Source: Tenodera sinensis (lineage: Eukaryota; Arthropoda; Insecta; Mantodea; Mantidae). Taken from it: a stretch of DNA of 64,000 nucleotides. The DNA is taken from assembly GCA_030765045.1 (NCBI GenBank), contig CM060967.1, forward strand, positions 21,608,784-21,672,783, written 5' to 3'. The translations under genes and the position numbers were made by a program. Of the stretch, positions 32,665 to 46,088 are shown one piece after another. The notes beneath the pieces are model-generated. The model was not told the DNA's origin, ran no database searches, and was given only the letters and a program-made list of their open reading frames with translations. Within the stretch, counting starts at the first letter, position 1; each line of letters begins with the position of its first letter.

Positions 32665-35600
32665 GTAACACGTATTTTAAGCTTTGCTTTTACATAACAT
32701 AGAAGAGTGTGGTTTCAATTGTAATACATTCACAAAACCTTAATTATTGCGTTTATGATTACGAAAAGGATAGGAAATAAATTGAAATTCCTTAGTTATA
32801 TCGCTGAAATAACCATGTTATACATGAGAATAATACTCTTCAACTTTTAAATGCTCCGAGAGCAAAACCCATTGTATATAATCGAAGCTAAAGGCTCAAA
32901 ATAAGTCTGAAAGTAAAAACTTATTTTTAAGTACTTTCAGGAAAATGGGTTGCTGTGCTTAAAGGTAGAACTAGAGCACTTACGGAGGGGATTCCACACT
33001 GAGATAAAGTTAGACGCGGGTGAGTAGCGCGAGGTAACGTGAGGGCCCCTAACGAGTGCTGGAGATTCATCTGGACACCAGAGTTCACCAACCAGCCATC
33101 AGTCGGTGACTGCAACGCCATCCATTGGTGTAGAACAGAAGTTGCAGTTGGCAAAGTCCCCACACAGCAGCACGAAACTTGCCTCTCGCCAATATTTCCA
33201 ACCCTAAAAGATTAAATAGAAATGAAAGTGAAATAAATATATATGTTTGATTCCACACGCGCTGAAAGTGATATTGACTGAAAGTGAAAGGCTGGTTTAG
33301 CCAGAAATGATAATTACGCTTTCTGTACCAACTGACAAATAAGACACAGCTGAATTAATGCCACATGGGTTTTGAATAAGTCATTTGTGGACGTAATACA
33401 CAAGCAAAACATCATCAAATAAGCTTGTTTATGTGCCAGCACTCAATGTTTGAGTTTCTGTGACAGAGACACCATGTTACAATAGGATATAACAACACGG
33501 GTGCGTGTGTGAATATGCCCATTAAGCTAACTGAGAGAGCTGGTCAGTAAATAGCCGAACATCTGCGCAACTGACGTCATTCATGCGAATTTTGTTTATT
33601 GCTACGGCCCATTGATTTTGCGATAGTGAAAATTGGTACCTCAACAGAAGCTGGTCTTATTCTGTCACGTGACTCCTTGGTAACGCTTTAGGGAGATCAG
33701 AAGTCGATTCCTATCAACCGTCCAATTAATTTTTGAAGTTTTACTGGTTTTACCTGCTCCCCATCATCATCATGATTAAAATCAACATTCACGGGTTAAT
33801 AGCATTTCAATCAAAAAGTTAAACATATCTGTTTTTCGGCCTATCAACGTTCCCTTTACCTTACGGCTTGAAATTGATAACAGTGTGCAACACTTTTGAT
33901 AAGGGTGTCAATTTTGAAGCAGTGTTTCTGCCCCACTCGTCGTTATACCTGGCTTCACTCGAGCGATGAGATCCCTTACCCAGGGTATGCGTGAGTATTT
34001 ATATGTTAAAGGAGGACTCGGACTCGTATAATATTTAATGAATCGTTAAATTCACAGTCACTGGGAAGTTGCCGAACGATGTCATACAATAGAAACTGAA
34101 TATTACTTGTACAGCTGCTAACTATACAGAAATATAGTTATCCACGTATGGGCAGACAACTCCAACGCAAATGTAGTTATAGACAGTTACGTCTGGCTTC
34201 TACGCTATTACCGAAGTCTGTAGCCACCACGCTACTTACAGGGTACGTCAATCTGTTCACCTACACGCTGGCTATCGGACCAGTCGCCCCGTTTTTAATC
34301 CATCTATTTCCAAGTGACTCTGCGATGTTTCCCTTTCACTTCTACTAATTCTTTGTAATCACAAATTACCTAGGTTCGCCCAATTCCTCGAATTTGTAAC
34401 TGGTCCCTAATGACCTACCCTCTCGTGCTCTGCTGATACCTAACGACCTTCACTGGCAACATGAAAAAAATTCCCATTTTATATTTCCTCTCTACTGGAC
34501 TATCTTCTCTGTAAATCGAATAATTATTGATGCTAGTTCATCTTCCCATCTTATTCTTTTAAAATAAGAATTATTTTATGAGATCCTAGTTTGGGCATTA
34601 TAGTTCTTAGATGAATTTGCTACCACAGGCTGCTATAGTGGTGAATTATGCGCTTTTTATCTCAAGGTGTGCGTGGGTGGGTGTGAAGGTAAACTAGACC
34701 AGTTAAGTTGGCTGATAAATGGAGGCTAACAAACGAGTTATTTGAAGACCCGACTATTTCGGGTTGGGGAGTGAAACTAGAAATTGCAACTAATGAGGTA
34801 TTATGTCTGCTTACTTCCAACGTAACAATATTTGCAGTTTAAAATAGCCATTTCCGCAAAACAGCGAGAAGGGGAGAATATTTAGCACCAACTGGAAACT
34901 ATGCACAACCCGAGCGCGGTCCTTAGGCATTAAGGTAATCGATAAGTGTAAAACATTTCTGTTAGACTGTAAAACACGAAATAAAGATATACATTTTAGG
35001 AATACATACTCTTTTAGCAATGTAAGTCTTTGCATGAAATTTCCTACGTCATACCGACGTAGAGGACTGCTTTTGTCGAAGATCTGATGACTGTACAACC
35101 AAGAGAGACAATGATACAACTTCCTGGTGACATACATCCGCTGCTATATGGGCTGATTTTACAGCTACCACAAATCGAAAAAGAAATAGCTGTCAATCTT
35201 TCCATGCCAGATTGAACGACTTGGTTTACACTTCGCACACGACGTTTTCACCGGCATTCAGTCAGATTTGAATGTTCAGCGACGAAGTACAGCAATAAAA
35301 GAAAAAGTAATGGAAAAAGAAACATTTTTGAGATACACTGAGTAAGCAAGATATTCTATAAGATTTGAATTTGTGAACTCTTTCTTTTACAGTTTTATGT
35401 GTATGGTACAAGTATTACTATGTTGTAAAATTTTTTAAGGATGCACACACTCTGTCAAGAAGAATTTTTAACCACACCAAAGATCACACCATCGAATGAT
35501 ATTTATCTGGACTTCTTCGTAAGTAACATATGAATTTAAATACTATATTGCAAAGAATTGGCCAGAAAATATTAAAGTACATACGAATATAACCTAAAAT

Positions 35601-35690
35601 ATGTTCATTAGGATTAGTGCAGTTCTACTTACTGGGTACTGCCAAAAGAGCAAAATAAAATCAGGTACCGGCGTGAATATCTTCTCCCTG
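32665..35690. other. No gene recognised
   Basis: About 3 kb of mixed sequence. Minus-strand frames at 34,811-35,137 (108 codons) and 35,044-35,238 overlap without any family resemblance. I see no confident repeat or exon. Confidence 0.4.
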
Positions 35691-35829
35691 GTCCGAGGTG
35701 CACTTAAAAGACTAAATCATGCAAGAAAGTTCCCGAAGTGGCAATGGTTTTGCGCGGTGTACAGTTTCTACGCTTGAACTCGGATTGTGCTTTCAGTCAA
35801 GCTCTCAAATAGCTGAACAGAATTATGAC

Positions 35830-36197
35830 TGCGGTAACCCCAGAGACACGGGTTTGCATTTCAGCAGTGTACAGTTTTATGCCCTTGAAAATTTGGAAAT
35901 CGATTTCATAATAATCTAATTTTTAAACCCTGAGGTTTTAGTATTCTTAATTTAAATCGTTTTTGCTTGTCTGCATTTTGTAATACAATAGGTGTAATGA
36001 CTTCTGTCCCATTGGGCTGGCATGATGTGGTGTGTTATTATGAATGCCTACTCGCTTCATTCTCCTCGCATATACTGTCATATGATATTTTCTGCCAGTC
36101 CTTCACGATGTATTCCACAGACGAGTACATTAATATGCTTTTGATCTACGGAGAAGCAAGAGCCAATGCATCTATACGTAGAGAGATAGTCTATTAG
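35830..36197 (+). pseudogene. Mariner-like transposase 5' end (leader plus N-terminus)
   Basis: From 36,108 the frame reads MYSTDEYINMLLIYGEARAN then ASIRREIVY and stops. The pattern M.t.eEYvdMLliyGeArgNa..A is the start of the DUF4817 helix-turn-helix found at the N-terminus of insect mariner-like transposases. The preceding 270 bases (GTGTACAGTTTTATGCCCTT, TAATACAATAGGTGTAATGA, GCATGATGTGGTGTGTTATT) match the leader upstream of the equivalent start at 52,855, so both descend from one element. It is truncated after about 29 codons. Confidence 0.65.
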
Positions 36198-36324
36198 ACA
36201 GCAAAAATACCGTAAAATGAAAATGAGACAATTACAGATTACAATAACAGCAGCTTTTAACATAATAATTGTTCAGACAATGTTATTTTTGGATATTACA
36301 TGTTAAAAAAATGAGTATAGGCAG

Positions 36325-36403
36325 TGAATTCGAACCACCTTTACGCCAGACGGATTACTCAAGAATCGTGTGCTCATTCCAACTGCGCTAACTAGGAACT
36401 TGA
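36325..36403 (-). tRNA. tRNA-like sequence or tRNA-derived SINE head
   Basis: On the minus strand TAGCGCAGTTGG is a perfect A box, and GGTGGTTCGAATTC holds a B box about 40 bases later. GATT/AATC flank a 7-base loop CTTGAGT, so a formal anticodon would be UGA. The sequences that should form the acceptor stem do not pair, so it is more likely a tRNA pseudogene or SINE head than a working tRNA. Confidence 0.35.
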
Positions 36404-37460
36404 AAGATAAACAGTCAGTTTAACATGTAGTATTCGCTGGTATTAGTATACATTTGCAGTGGTGCAAACATCAACAGGTTAATTACAAGTATATTAAAAA
36501 GCGATATTTTATATTAGTACCTACAAGTCCATGTTAAATACTTGGGTAGAGCCTAGCATAGAGGCCGATTGTATAAAATGCTCATTGCATGAAACTGGAA
36601 AATAAGGGGTAGCTGACATAAATGGTAAAGCTAGCACACATAAGTCACTTTTTGCTCCGCCAAATAGTAACTAGATTTTAATGTCAAATATCTCTTTGGC
36701 AACGAGCTAAGGTAGACGAAGAAGGCCACCAGAAGGGTCCTTTAACAATTTTAAAGAGTCCGGTAACTAAACTATATTAAACCTCGCCGGTCTCAGAGGT
36801 GGTGCACTAAAACTGGTAGAGTAGAACTTCCCGAGGTCGAGTATAATTGCCCGAGAGCAGAAATAAAAAGAAGAAAATAAACAAATGAGTGCCACAGAAT
36901 GTGTTAATATAAATATGATAGGTAAACAACACCTTCAACGCCAACTACCGAAATTATTTGGAATTAGTTGGCCCATTCTGCGATGTTGAGTTAAAACTTG
37001 GACTTTGATATGAAGAATAATATGACAAAATGTCACTTTCTTACAGTTGTGGAAATGCCTTTGCCTCCTGTTGTGGCAAATGGTCCTTGGCGTTGTCCAA
37101 ACTTACTCTATTATCAAAAGTTAAATGAAGGCCTTTAACTGGATGAAACTTTTCTTATCTTGGGCCAATAGCTAACGTTAAACAGCGGGCATTCCAACTG
37201 GCACCGCTGCGGAAAACTTGCTTTAGTACTTGGGCTTTCAATGAGGCAGAACTTGGCCAACGTCGGCGAATGAAGCTAATCGAAGGTAACGGCTATTTGT
37301 ATCACTTTCGAGGTGAAGGTGAAAGAAGGAAAGACAATACCGATAACTACAAAACATCCTCACGCAATTTAAAGCAAGTGAAACACTGTGCAGATGGAAC
37401 ACTCCTTTGTCTGCGCCATTCTTGAGTAAAGAACAATTGCAGTTTCTCCATACCCTGACA
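36404..37460. other. No gene recognised
   Basis: No supported features. Confidence 0.4.
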
Positions 37461-37465
37461 TTTTT

Positions 37466-38047
37466 TACTTTCTCTACCAAGTAGAGGAAGTATTGTATTC
37501 CACCTAAAAATTTTATGTCGAAATTTCACCGGAAATATATGTTTTACGGCCCCCTGAATAAAAAAGAAGCATTTTTAGAAAAAGGTCCAAGTGTGTGTCT
37601 GTGTGTCTGTCAATCTGTGAGTAGCATAACTCAAAAAGGAGAAAATTGGTTAAAATACCAAATTTAATATTTAAGTTTAACATAGATTTTGAAGCAAATT
37701 CCTCAACCTTAAACTACGCTTTACATGGAAAATGTTTCGAAACTTTTTATTTTCTCGAAAGTAGCTCTCATGATTTTGATTAAAATGCTATATCCTTAAG
37801 ATATTTTTATGACAAATGAAATGCATATTTTGAATTTTCTGACTATATTTGAAGGCTTTAAAACATTTGACCATTCCACAAAGCCTACTGTATTCTAATA
37901 TTCCCCTTGCACCTATAAGGAAATCAGCAATAAGATAATTTTTACAAAAGTTTATCTTAACTAACACGAAGAAGATATAGGAATGAGAGTTTGTAAGAAT
38001 GGTTAGTACAAGAGTAGAGAAAGTCATGTGAGTCCAACACATCAGAT
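37466..38047 (-). mobile_element. Family A repeat, inverse, internally deleted
   Basis: It runs in inverse from ACTTTCTCTACCAAGTAGAG (3' hairpin) to AGTCATGTGAGTCCAACACA and TCAGATTTTT (left end). (GT)/(CTGT) sits at the expected position (about 37,592-37,612). The segment holding ATATCTCCGAAATGG and its neighbours (about 300 bases) is deleted. Confidence 0.8.
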
Positions 38048-38137
38048 TTTTCTCTACCTCAAGCCACATACCAGGTTCGGCGTGTATCTAAGGCACTCAA
38101 CGACAGGGTGTCTCGCGCGACTGTTTGTGAAGACGTG

Positions 38138-38446
38138 ACAATGAGCGCGGCACGTCAAAGTGTTTTCGAGATTATTCGAGAGGCGCCCGACACACTTGTG
38201 GAGGTTCCAAAGAAAGCGAAGTTCGATAATGGTTCGTGTTACGTCATCCTCGCTATATAAGAGGATGATATAATTGAAAGACAGAAAAGTCTGTTTTAAG
38301 GCACGAGAGGAAAAGCAGTTGTGATCTGTAATATCACGAATGAGTGGAGACTGTGTTAACGTTGATAAAAGAGAACTTTTTTGTTGCGTATTTAGTTAGA
38401 AGAAAATAAAGTGACAAAAAGTGTCTGATTTTATCATTTTGTCACA
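38138..38446 (+). repeat. Partial LTR (LTR-B family) with TATA box
   Basis: CAATGAGCGCGGCACGTCAA, TTTCGAGATTATTCGAGA, ACGTCATCCTCGCTATATAA, AGTTGTGATCTGTAATATCA and GAAGAAAATAAAGTGAC, ending TTTTGTCACA at 38,446. The TATATAA at 38,254-38,260 fits an LTR promoter. The 5' end (TGTGACGC) is missing. Confidence 0.6.
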
Positions 38447-38477
38447 TATTTTGAACTGCTTGCGTAAAGCCTCTGAA

Positions 38478-38650
38478 GCCTTCTTAATTGTGAATAATTT
38501 CTGCATAACTGATAAACTGTAAGAGACAAGAGAGAAGCTTTTATACACAAAAAATGGATCTTTATAAAGCACAAAATCTGCGTTCAACATTATTTTTGTT
38601 GTAGCTAACAATTTCCCAGATATTCTCTGTTATTGCACTTGCGTCTTGAT
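38478..38650 (-). mobile_element. Old family A fragment
   Basis: TTTCTGCATAACTGATAAAC, TGTAAGAGACAAGAG, AAAAATGGATCTTTATAAAG and TTCCCAGATATTCTCTGTTA are diverged inverse matches to the middle of family A. Confidence 0.5.
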
Positions 38651-39355
38651 ACATAGTAACGAGGTTTGTTATCCTAATTATTCTGTGCTTGCTGGTATGT
38701 AGACAAAATATTTTGTTTGAAAGAACCACCAAGAAATCACAGCAGCTCAAGCTATTCCTCAATTTAGGTTAGGTAAGCTACTGCTAAACTTGTGGAAAAT
38801 GGTAAGTAAGCACCAACTCCTGCTGAAAATATCCTTCTGCTATCCACGTAAGAAAACACTCGGGTAATGAAACTTTGGCATTAATAACGGATGCAAAGCT
38901 ATTGAAATACTCGAACAACCTCCTGAGAGTCCAAGCGATGAAGCGAAGACTCGGCACGTAAATGTGTAATGATGTACGAAAGGTCAAAGATCGTTGTAGT
39001 CAAAAGCTAATAGCATTACCATTACTGAAGGTTCACTACAAAACGTGTTAGAGCTGAAGAAAAATGAAACTATCCCACAAAAACTATACTTGCAAGTAAA
39101 TCAATATCTAACTAGTTTATATTAGCCGAAGTCTTCCAATAACGATGTTTTATAGATTATTAAATCTTTACAATCCACTTATATAGCGTATGATTTAACG
39201 CTGAATTAAATCTTAATTTCTTTTCTATGAAAATGAGGAGAAATATATAGTGATTTTACAAGAATTTTAATAGAATTTCCCTCTGCAGGTAAAATCTATT
39301 CGCATTTTCCTCTAAAACTTCGGAGAAATTCAGTTCTCTTTTACTGTCGTTAATA
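38651..39355. other. No gene recognised
   Basis: No supported features. Confidence 0.4.
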
Positions 39356-39360
39356 TAGTC

Positions 39361-39716
39361 CACGTCTTTCGTGATATTGCAGCTCACAACTGTTTTCTTC
39401 TCGTAACCTTGACTCACTAATTTCTCTGTCACCCCAACAGCAAACTTTCACGATACAATTACTCAACACTCATTAATTGCTTCGCTATCTTCCTTTCGGC
39501 GCGACTGTACACACGCAGCTTGCGCGCGCGCGCACACACACACACACACACACTAAAACCAAGACTACTCTAAAGTCTCGCTGCCTCGCCTACTTATATA
39601 GCAAGGATGACGTAACACGGACCTTTCTCGAACTTCTAAAAATACAGCGACCGCCGGACACGTCTCGAATAATCTCGAAAGTCCCTTTCACGTGCCGCGC
39701 TCATTGTTGCCACGTG
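39361..39716 (-). repeat. Partial LTR (LTR-B family) with TATA box and CA tract
   Basis: In inverse: ACAACTGTTTTCTTCTCGTA, ACAATTACTCAACACTCATT, GCGCGCGCGCACACACACAC (39,523-39,554), TACTTATATAGCAAGGATGA and TCTCGAATAATCTCGAAAG, ending near GCCGCGCTCATTGTTGCC. It faces the copy at 38.14-38.45 kb in opposite orientation. Confidence 0.6.
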
Positions 39717-41129
39717 TTTGTGTGTGTAGGTAATGTGGGATAGCTGATGACTAGGCGATCCAAATGTGACACCAGCATCTTCAGACGGGGCAACCTTTCG
39801 TCCACGTAGGCTGAAGTCTGCCATACTGCTTGCAACATCAACGACAGCCTCGTCGGTTTTGAGGGGTCTTCCTGCACTTACCATTCACCATCCTACGCAC
39901 AACCCGAAAATGACCAACTACTGGCCTAGGTAGCAGAAGGTCATTGGCCTTGCAGCTAGCTTTGGGACTTGATTCCGATACACCATTCGTTATTACGACA
40001 CCGTCATAACTTCTGTGCCATACTTACTTGGAGGTGCTAACCTAGCTGAAAATATACTAGTGTTAATAATTAAAATTATAACTTCACAAATGCTGATGTA
40101 ATGTAGCTCATTACATTGTCCTCAATTACCAAAACACCTACACTTACACCGCAACCGCCTGTATACTTTTTGAATGCATTAAATCAACCTTTTAAGGTGA
40201 ATGTAATTTTGGTCTAATGCAGGAGAGCGACAGGCAAAGTAAAGATACAGATAGTTGCTGAATCAACTTCATTGCTACTTAAATACATTTGCTGCTTAAG
40301 GAAACTATCTGAAGGGAAGTTTGAAACAAGAAGTTCGAAGCCAAATCACGAGTTTCCAGGTGGAAATGTGTGTTCAAATATTTGATCCCTTAATGCAATC
40401 AGCAGCCAGCTTGTTGCTATTGTACAGTGAACGTAAATTTGCTTAATGCCTCTCAAGCAGAAACTCGCAACCACTTTACCTTCGTAATCTCTCATAATGG
40501 ATTGCTTTCGTAGAAGTGATTTGGTTCCTAGAATATCAACCAAATGTCTGCATTTCGACCCGAGCACAGAAAAGCCATGAATCTCCCATACCAACTACTC
40601 GTACCATTTACACGGGTCTTTTTAATTGTTTATTTTCTCAAATAAAACTGTTTCATTTTTTTAAGACTTTACTAATTACAATCCAGTATTTAACTAATAT
40701 TTCATAAGCTACATCGTCCTTTAGTTTCTGACAGTCAAATGCTGTAGATAAATTTACAATTTCTCGTTGCATTACTTATGATATTAGCTATAATTATGGG
40801 AAATTATGTTATTGGTTCAGTAAGTAATACATTTGGGAATCAAATTCTTTCCATTCTAACAGGGATTACATTTAAAAGTTCGTAAAAATGCAAAATTCCT
40901 TTTAGGAACTTGAAAGATTTATTTTAAGGTTATGTGCTTCGTGTTGTGTGATTAATGACTACTTTGGGGATGCTTTTGTTTCCCTATAATAGCCTTAGTT
41001 GCCCATGAAATTGTTCTATATCCAAAGCTAAACAGGTTTTTTTCCTTTATGCACAACTGCAATCCTTGGAAAATGTAGCCAATATATGCTTCCATAAATA
41101 GAACAAATCACTGCTTACGTTTGTAGCAC
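39717..41129. other. No gene recognised
   Basis: Short minus frames at 39,636-39,884 and 40,346-40,594 have no recognisable family. Nothing else is supported. Confidence 0.4.
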
Positions 41130-41133
41130 TTAT

Positions 41134-41264
41134 TACTTTCTCTACTACATATAGTAGGTAGAGGAAGTATTGTATCCCACCCAAAAGTTCGATGTCGAGA
41201 TTTCACCAGAAATATGTTTTGTGCCACCCTGAATCCAAAACAAAAAAATATTTTTAGAAAAAGT

Positions 41265-41328
<64 letters not shown>

Positions 41329-42060
41329 GTGTGTGTTGTGTGTGTTGTGTCTATCAGTCTGTGGACAGCATAACTAAAAAATGACAAGTCGGTTAAAAAC
41401 CAAAGTTGGTATTTAAGCTTAATGTCTTTCAAGGATGCGACACAAAGATTTGGAACAAAACAGCCCCACCCTAAACTACCCATTACATGGAAAAGTTTTC
41501 AAAACTTTTAATTTTCTTAAAAATGGCTATAACGATTTTGATTAAAATGCCGTATGTATAGGACATTTGTATGACAAATGAAATGCATATTTTGAATTTT
41601 CTGGCTATAGCCTATGTAGTTCTGTTTACTCTAGATGACTTTTGAATAACTTGTAAAGCGTAAGAGATAGATCAAATCTTACTCTACAAAAAATGTAGAT
41701 CTTGCTAAAATACAGAATTTATATCCGAATAAATTTTCTTGTAGGGGGAACCATTTCGGAGATATTCCTTATTATGTGAGTGAATTTCGGAAAACAAAAC
41801 TTTCATGAAATGGAACATCGTTGTTCATTTTTTATATGTTAAGCATGCAAAGAGAAGGGGAACTCAAAGCTTTAAAAGAATTGACTATCGCACAAAGCCT
41901 ACTGTATTCTAATATTCCCCTTGCACCAACAAGGAAATAAGCAATAAGATAATTTGTACAAATGTTTATCTCAACTAACACGAAGAAGATATAGGAATAA
42001 GAGTTTGTAAGAATGGTTAGTACAAGAGTAGAGAAAGTCATGTGAGTGCAACACATTAGA
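41134..42060 (-). mobile_element. Family A repeat, best full-length copy (about 0.93 kb)
   Basis: In its own 5'-3' sense (minus strand) it starts TCTAATGTGTTGCACTCACA then ACTTTCTCTACT. It carries the conserved blocks CTTCGTGTTAGTTGAGATAA, AATATCTCCGAAATGGTTCC, CAGAAAATTCAAAATATGCA and TAGTTTAGGGTGGGGC, then a microsatellite of about 40 CA units. It ends with a hairpin (CTTCCTCTACCTACTATATG pairing with TAGTAGAGAAAG) and AGT. The left 12-mer is the inverse of the terminal AGTAGAGAAAGT. A 74-codon hydrophobic frame starting MCCTHMTFST (41,832-42,056) is open. No transposase or polymerase is encoded, so it would be non-autonomous. Class is inferred: Helentron-associated (HINE/DINE-1-like) is the best structural match. 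Confidence 0.82.
41266..41351. repeat. (GT)n microsatellite inside family A
   Basis: About 40 GT units with GC and TGTT interruptions, between TTTTTAGAAAAAGTCTCTGT and ATCAGTCTGTGGACAGCATA. Confidence 0.95.
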
Positions 42061-44939
42061 TTTTTTATTTATGTGACCATGTATTATAGAAGATGATGGT
42101 AGAATGGTGGATAAGGTTATGTTTCAGTTTAACGTCATTAAGTCATTGTTAAAGTCTGTGTGCTCATACCCTTAACAACTTGTATGCATTTAAACTCAAT
42201 GTTTAAATAAATACTTAACTGAAGGACCGCCTGCTCCAACATATAATCTAAAGTCTTGGTGTATGAATTTTTGGAAGCATGTAGGTACGTAATTTGAGGA
42301 TTGTGAAGTTTACACATGCCCGAACACTGAAGCAGCGATTTCCGCAGACTATGGCGGAAGTTTCAGGCATGCACACTTTAATGTGGCGGCGGTTTTGTGG
42401 TGTTTACCTCTTGCTGCTGTTGTTTGGAAGATGCCAGAGGCGACTTGAAACTTGGTTAGACGTGGCTAAGATTCCCAGAGGGCCTACAAAATGCTTTCCA
42501 AACCTAGGAGGCATAGTTCCTCACTCACGTGGTGCTAACAGTGCCCTGGGTATTAAAACTTTTTGCTTTCTGTAACGTCATCTAAGGTGGAAGAAGTGAT
42601 GCATTGCATTTTGGAATTCCACGTATATAAAGATATCAATGAAGGAAATGTGGAAAATTAAGGCATAGTTGATGAGGTACATAATTAACAGAATAAGACA
42701 ATAGCGTGTGTAAGTACTGGTCAGTGGCGGTCTGTAACTCGTAAATTTGGGAAAGCGGCATAATATATTTTCAGAATCAGTACGCTTTACATGACACTCT
42801 CGAAGGCGCTGCGGAAACTGCATTTGTTTAACCGTTACCACTACAATCTAGTTACATTATTACGTAATATGTATTGAATGTGTCATGCTAGCAAGATTAC
42901 CAACATGGATGTAATATTAATGCACCTTTTTGGCATCGCCTTATCGGGAATATGCAACACTACACCTTAATTTTAATTTAAGAGGAAGGAGTATGTATGG
43001 TATGCGAGTGGCAACACTGTTTGCAAAGATCACACTACGTTGATTTGTTTTATTCCGATCAGTGAGCCCAGAGAAAAGTTATCGCAAGCACTTTCCCTCT
43101 CCAACCGGACGCCACCTGGATTATCTTTCGTCCCCACAGCGCTCGCCTGTAGTCGAAGCCATCCCAGCACCTCTCCGCACCACGATGCGAGGATTCCTGG
43201 ACGAGCGAGGTGCAGTCCGAAATTGCATCCATAATCAAAGCATCGGCGCTCTTCGGTGTATTAGCGGTGTAAAAACATTTTAACGAAACAAAATGGGTAA
43301 ATAGAAACAGGAAGTGTAGGAATGTATTTTGGCATGTCAAGGATATTTGAATAGTGCTTTTGATGTAATGCTAAATTTTTTTTCTTATTTTTATTTATTG
43401 GGAGGGCACCATCCTAGAATCCAGTCGCCACTGGTACTGGTGTTTCGAGGCTGAGAGGGTTATGAAAGGACATCCCACAGAATCAATGTCCCATTCGTGG
43501 AGGGAAGGAAAGTTTGGAGTGCAGTTTTCAATGCCCAGGAACGGATTTATGGAGGAAAGAATTTTCGGAACAGAAATGGGGCAAGGTGGGTAGGAAGGCT
43601 AAGGATGCTTTCTAAAAACGAGGGCAGGAGCTTTTTAAGTAAAGTTTAAAAAATCTAACTGGTCTCTTAAAAGGTAGTTAAAATATTCAACACTTTTTCT
43701 TTGTTAATTAATATAGAGAAGTATAAAATGTGTGTCAATTCTAGCTCGTTCCCAGTTAGAAACAGCTACTGGCAACCAGTAGCTCAGATAGTTTTTATAA
43801 ATTATTAATATATTTAGTAGATTAAGATTGTAAGCAATTATGTTGGGTGTATATGACGGTCTAATAGCCTGGGCTGATTGCCCGTCGTACTCAACTGTGT
43901 ATGAGTTCTACATAAATCTCGTAAATATATCGTATAACTATTTCATTGGAAATCATGTTAGTCTTTACGAAGTTTCAATACTCGTGGCCTAGCATCGTAT
44001 TACTGTTCTCACAGGGAGCAGTACGGATCTATTTTATAGATAAAACAATCAATATTGTTTTAATGAATGTTTTGAACAGTTTATTAACACTTAAAAATCG
44101 TTATCTTTCTCATAACACACTTTTACAATTTTCTCGCTAAATATGGTGGACTTCTTCGCTAACAAACAAAATGGCTAGGCACAGTCAATGATTGTGGAAA
44201 GCCAATATCCTTTTCTAATCTCGCCGCACTCGATTGATCTTAATCATTTATTGACGATATAGTTCCTTTTTATGAATATCACAAAATTTCACAATTAATT
44301 ATTCACTTTTCGGTATATAATTATTATTTCTCGGCGTATGTCAATAAAAATCACTTCTTTTTCCTTCGTTGTACCACACATGAACAAAAGAAAGCCTACG
44401 CTACCTATAATTTAACATGGTTATTTCAGGAGGCTTTCTATTGTCTCTATATTTACAGTTTGAATTATTTCAGTGGGCTTTGGACTTTTTTTGTACTTTT
44501 TTTGGTTTTCTAAAACTCTGACATACTGCACTCGCATACCTCCGTCTATCTTTATAAAAAGAGCACCAAGGAAGACCCTCATTGGATTTTCTATCCTTTT
44601 CTGGCATCTTTTAAGGCGTGAACTTGACTGCCAACCAGAGCGCTCATCAAGTTTTCCCCTTAGATTTTAACTCCTTCCAAGGCATGTCCTGTACTATCCG
44701 ATAACTTATGGCTACCAATCATGACGTCTATATGACAAACTGAATGTTCTCACTCTACGTCTTTCTTTTTTAGCCAATAGGTACGATCGAAAGCGTAAAC
44801 ATATATTTCGTAATTTTCTAATTTATTAAGGGTGGCGAACCCTTGCACCGTGACCTAAAGCAACCAATGAAATTGACACGGCTTCGTATGGTGATAAATA
44901 CTGTTAACAGACGCGAGGTATAAGATTTTCTTTGGCGCT
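42061..44939. other. No gene recognised; GC-richer patch at 43,070-43,260
   Basis: The patch at 43,070-43,260 has overlapping frames on both strands (64-93 codons) with no known domain. The rest is AT-rich. Sequence at 43,390-43,560 is non-coding and unassigned. Confidence 0.4.

Positions 44940-46088
<1,149 letters not shown>

Noticed and set aside
34811..35238. Overlapping minus-strand frames of 108 and 64 codons
   Set aside because: No recognisable domain, and no splice sites or partner exons could be supported.
36325..36403. Functional tRNA-Ser(UGA)
   Set aside because: The acceptor arm does not pair and the T stem has G-T mismatches, so it is listed only as tRNA-like.
41134..42060. Family A as a CRISPR-like or satellite array
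   Set aside because: Copies are dispersed in both orientations with unrelated spacing and have individual truncations, so they are interspersed elements.
41134..42060. Family A as a simple TIR DNA transposon (12-bp TIR ACTTTCTCTACT)
   Set aside because: A conserved 22-base left end always lies outside the left 12-mer, while the right 12-mer is near-terminal. The ends are asymmetric, and no target duplication was found.
43040..43340. GC-richer patch with frames on both strands, possible exon
   Set aside because: No protein family is recognised, and both strands are equally open, which suggests composition.
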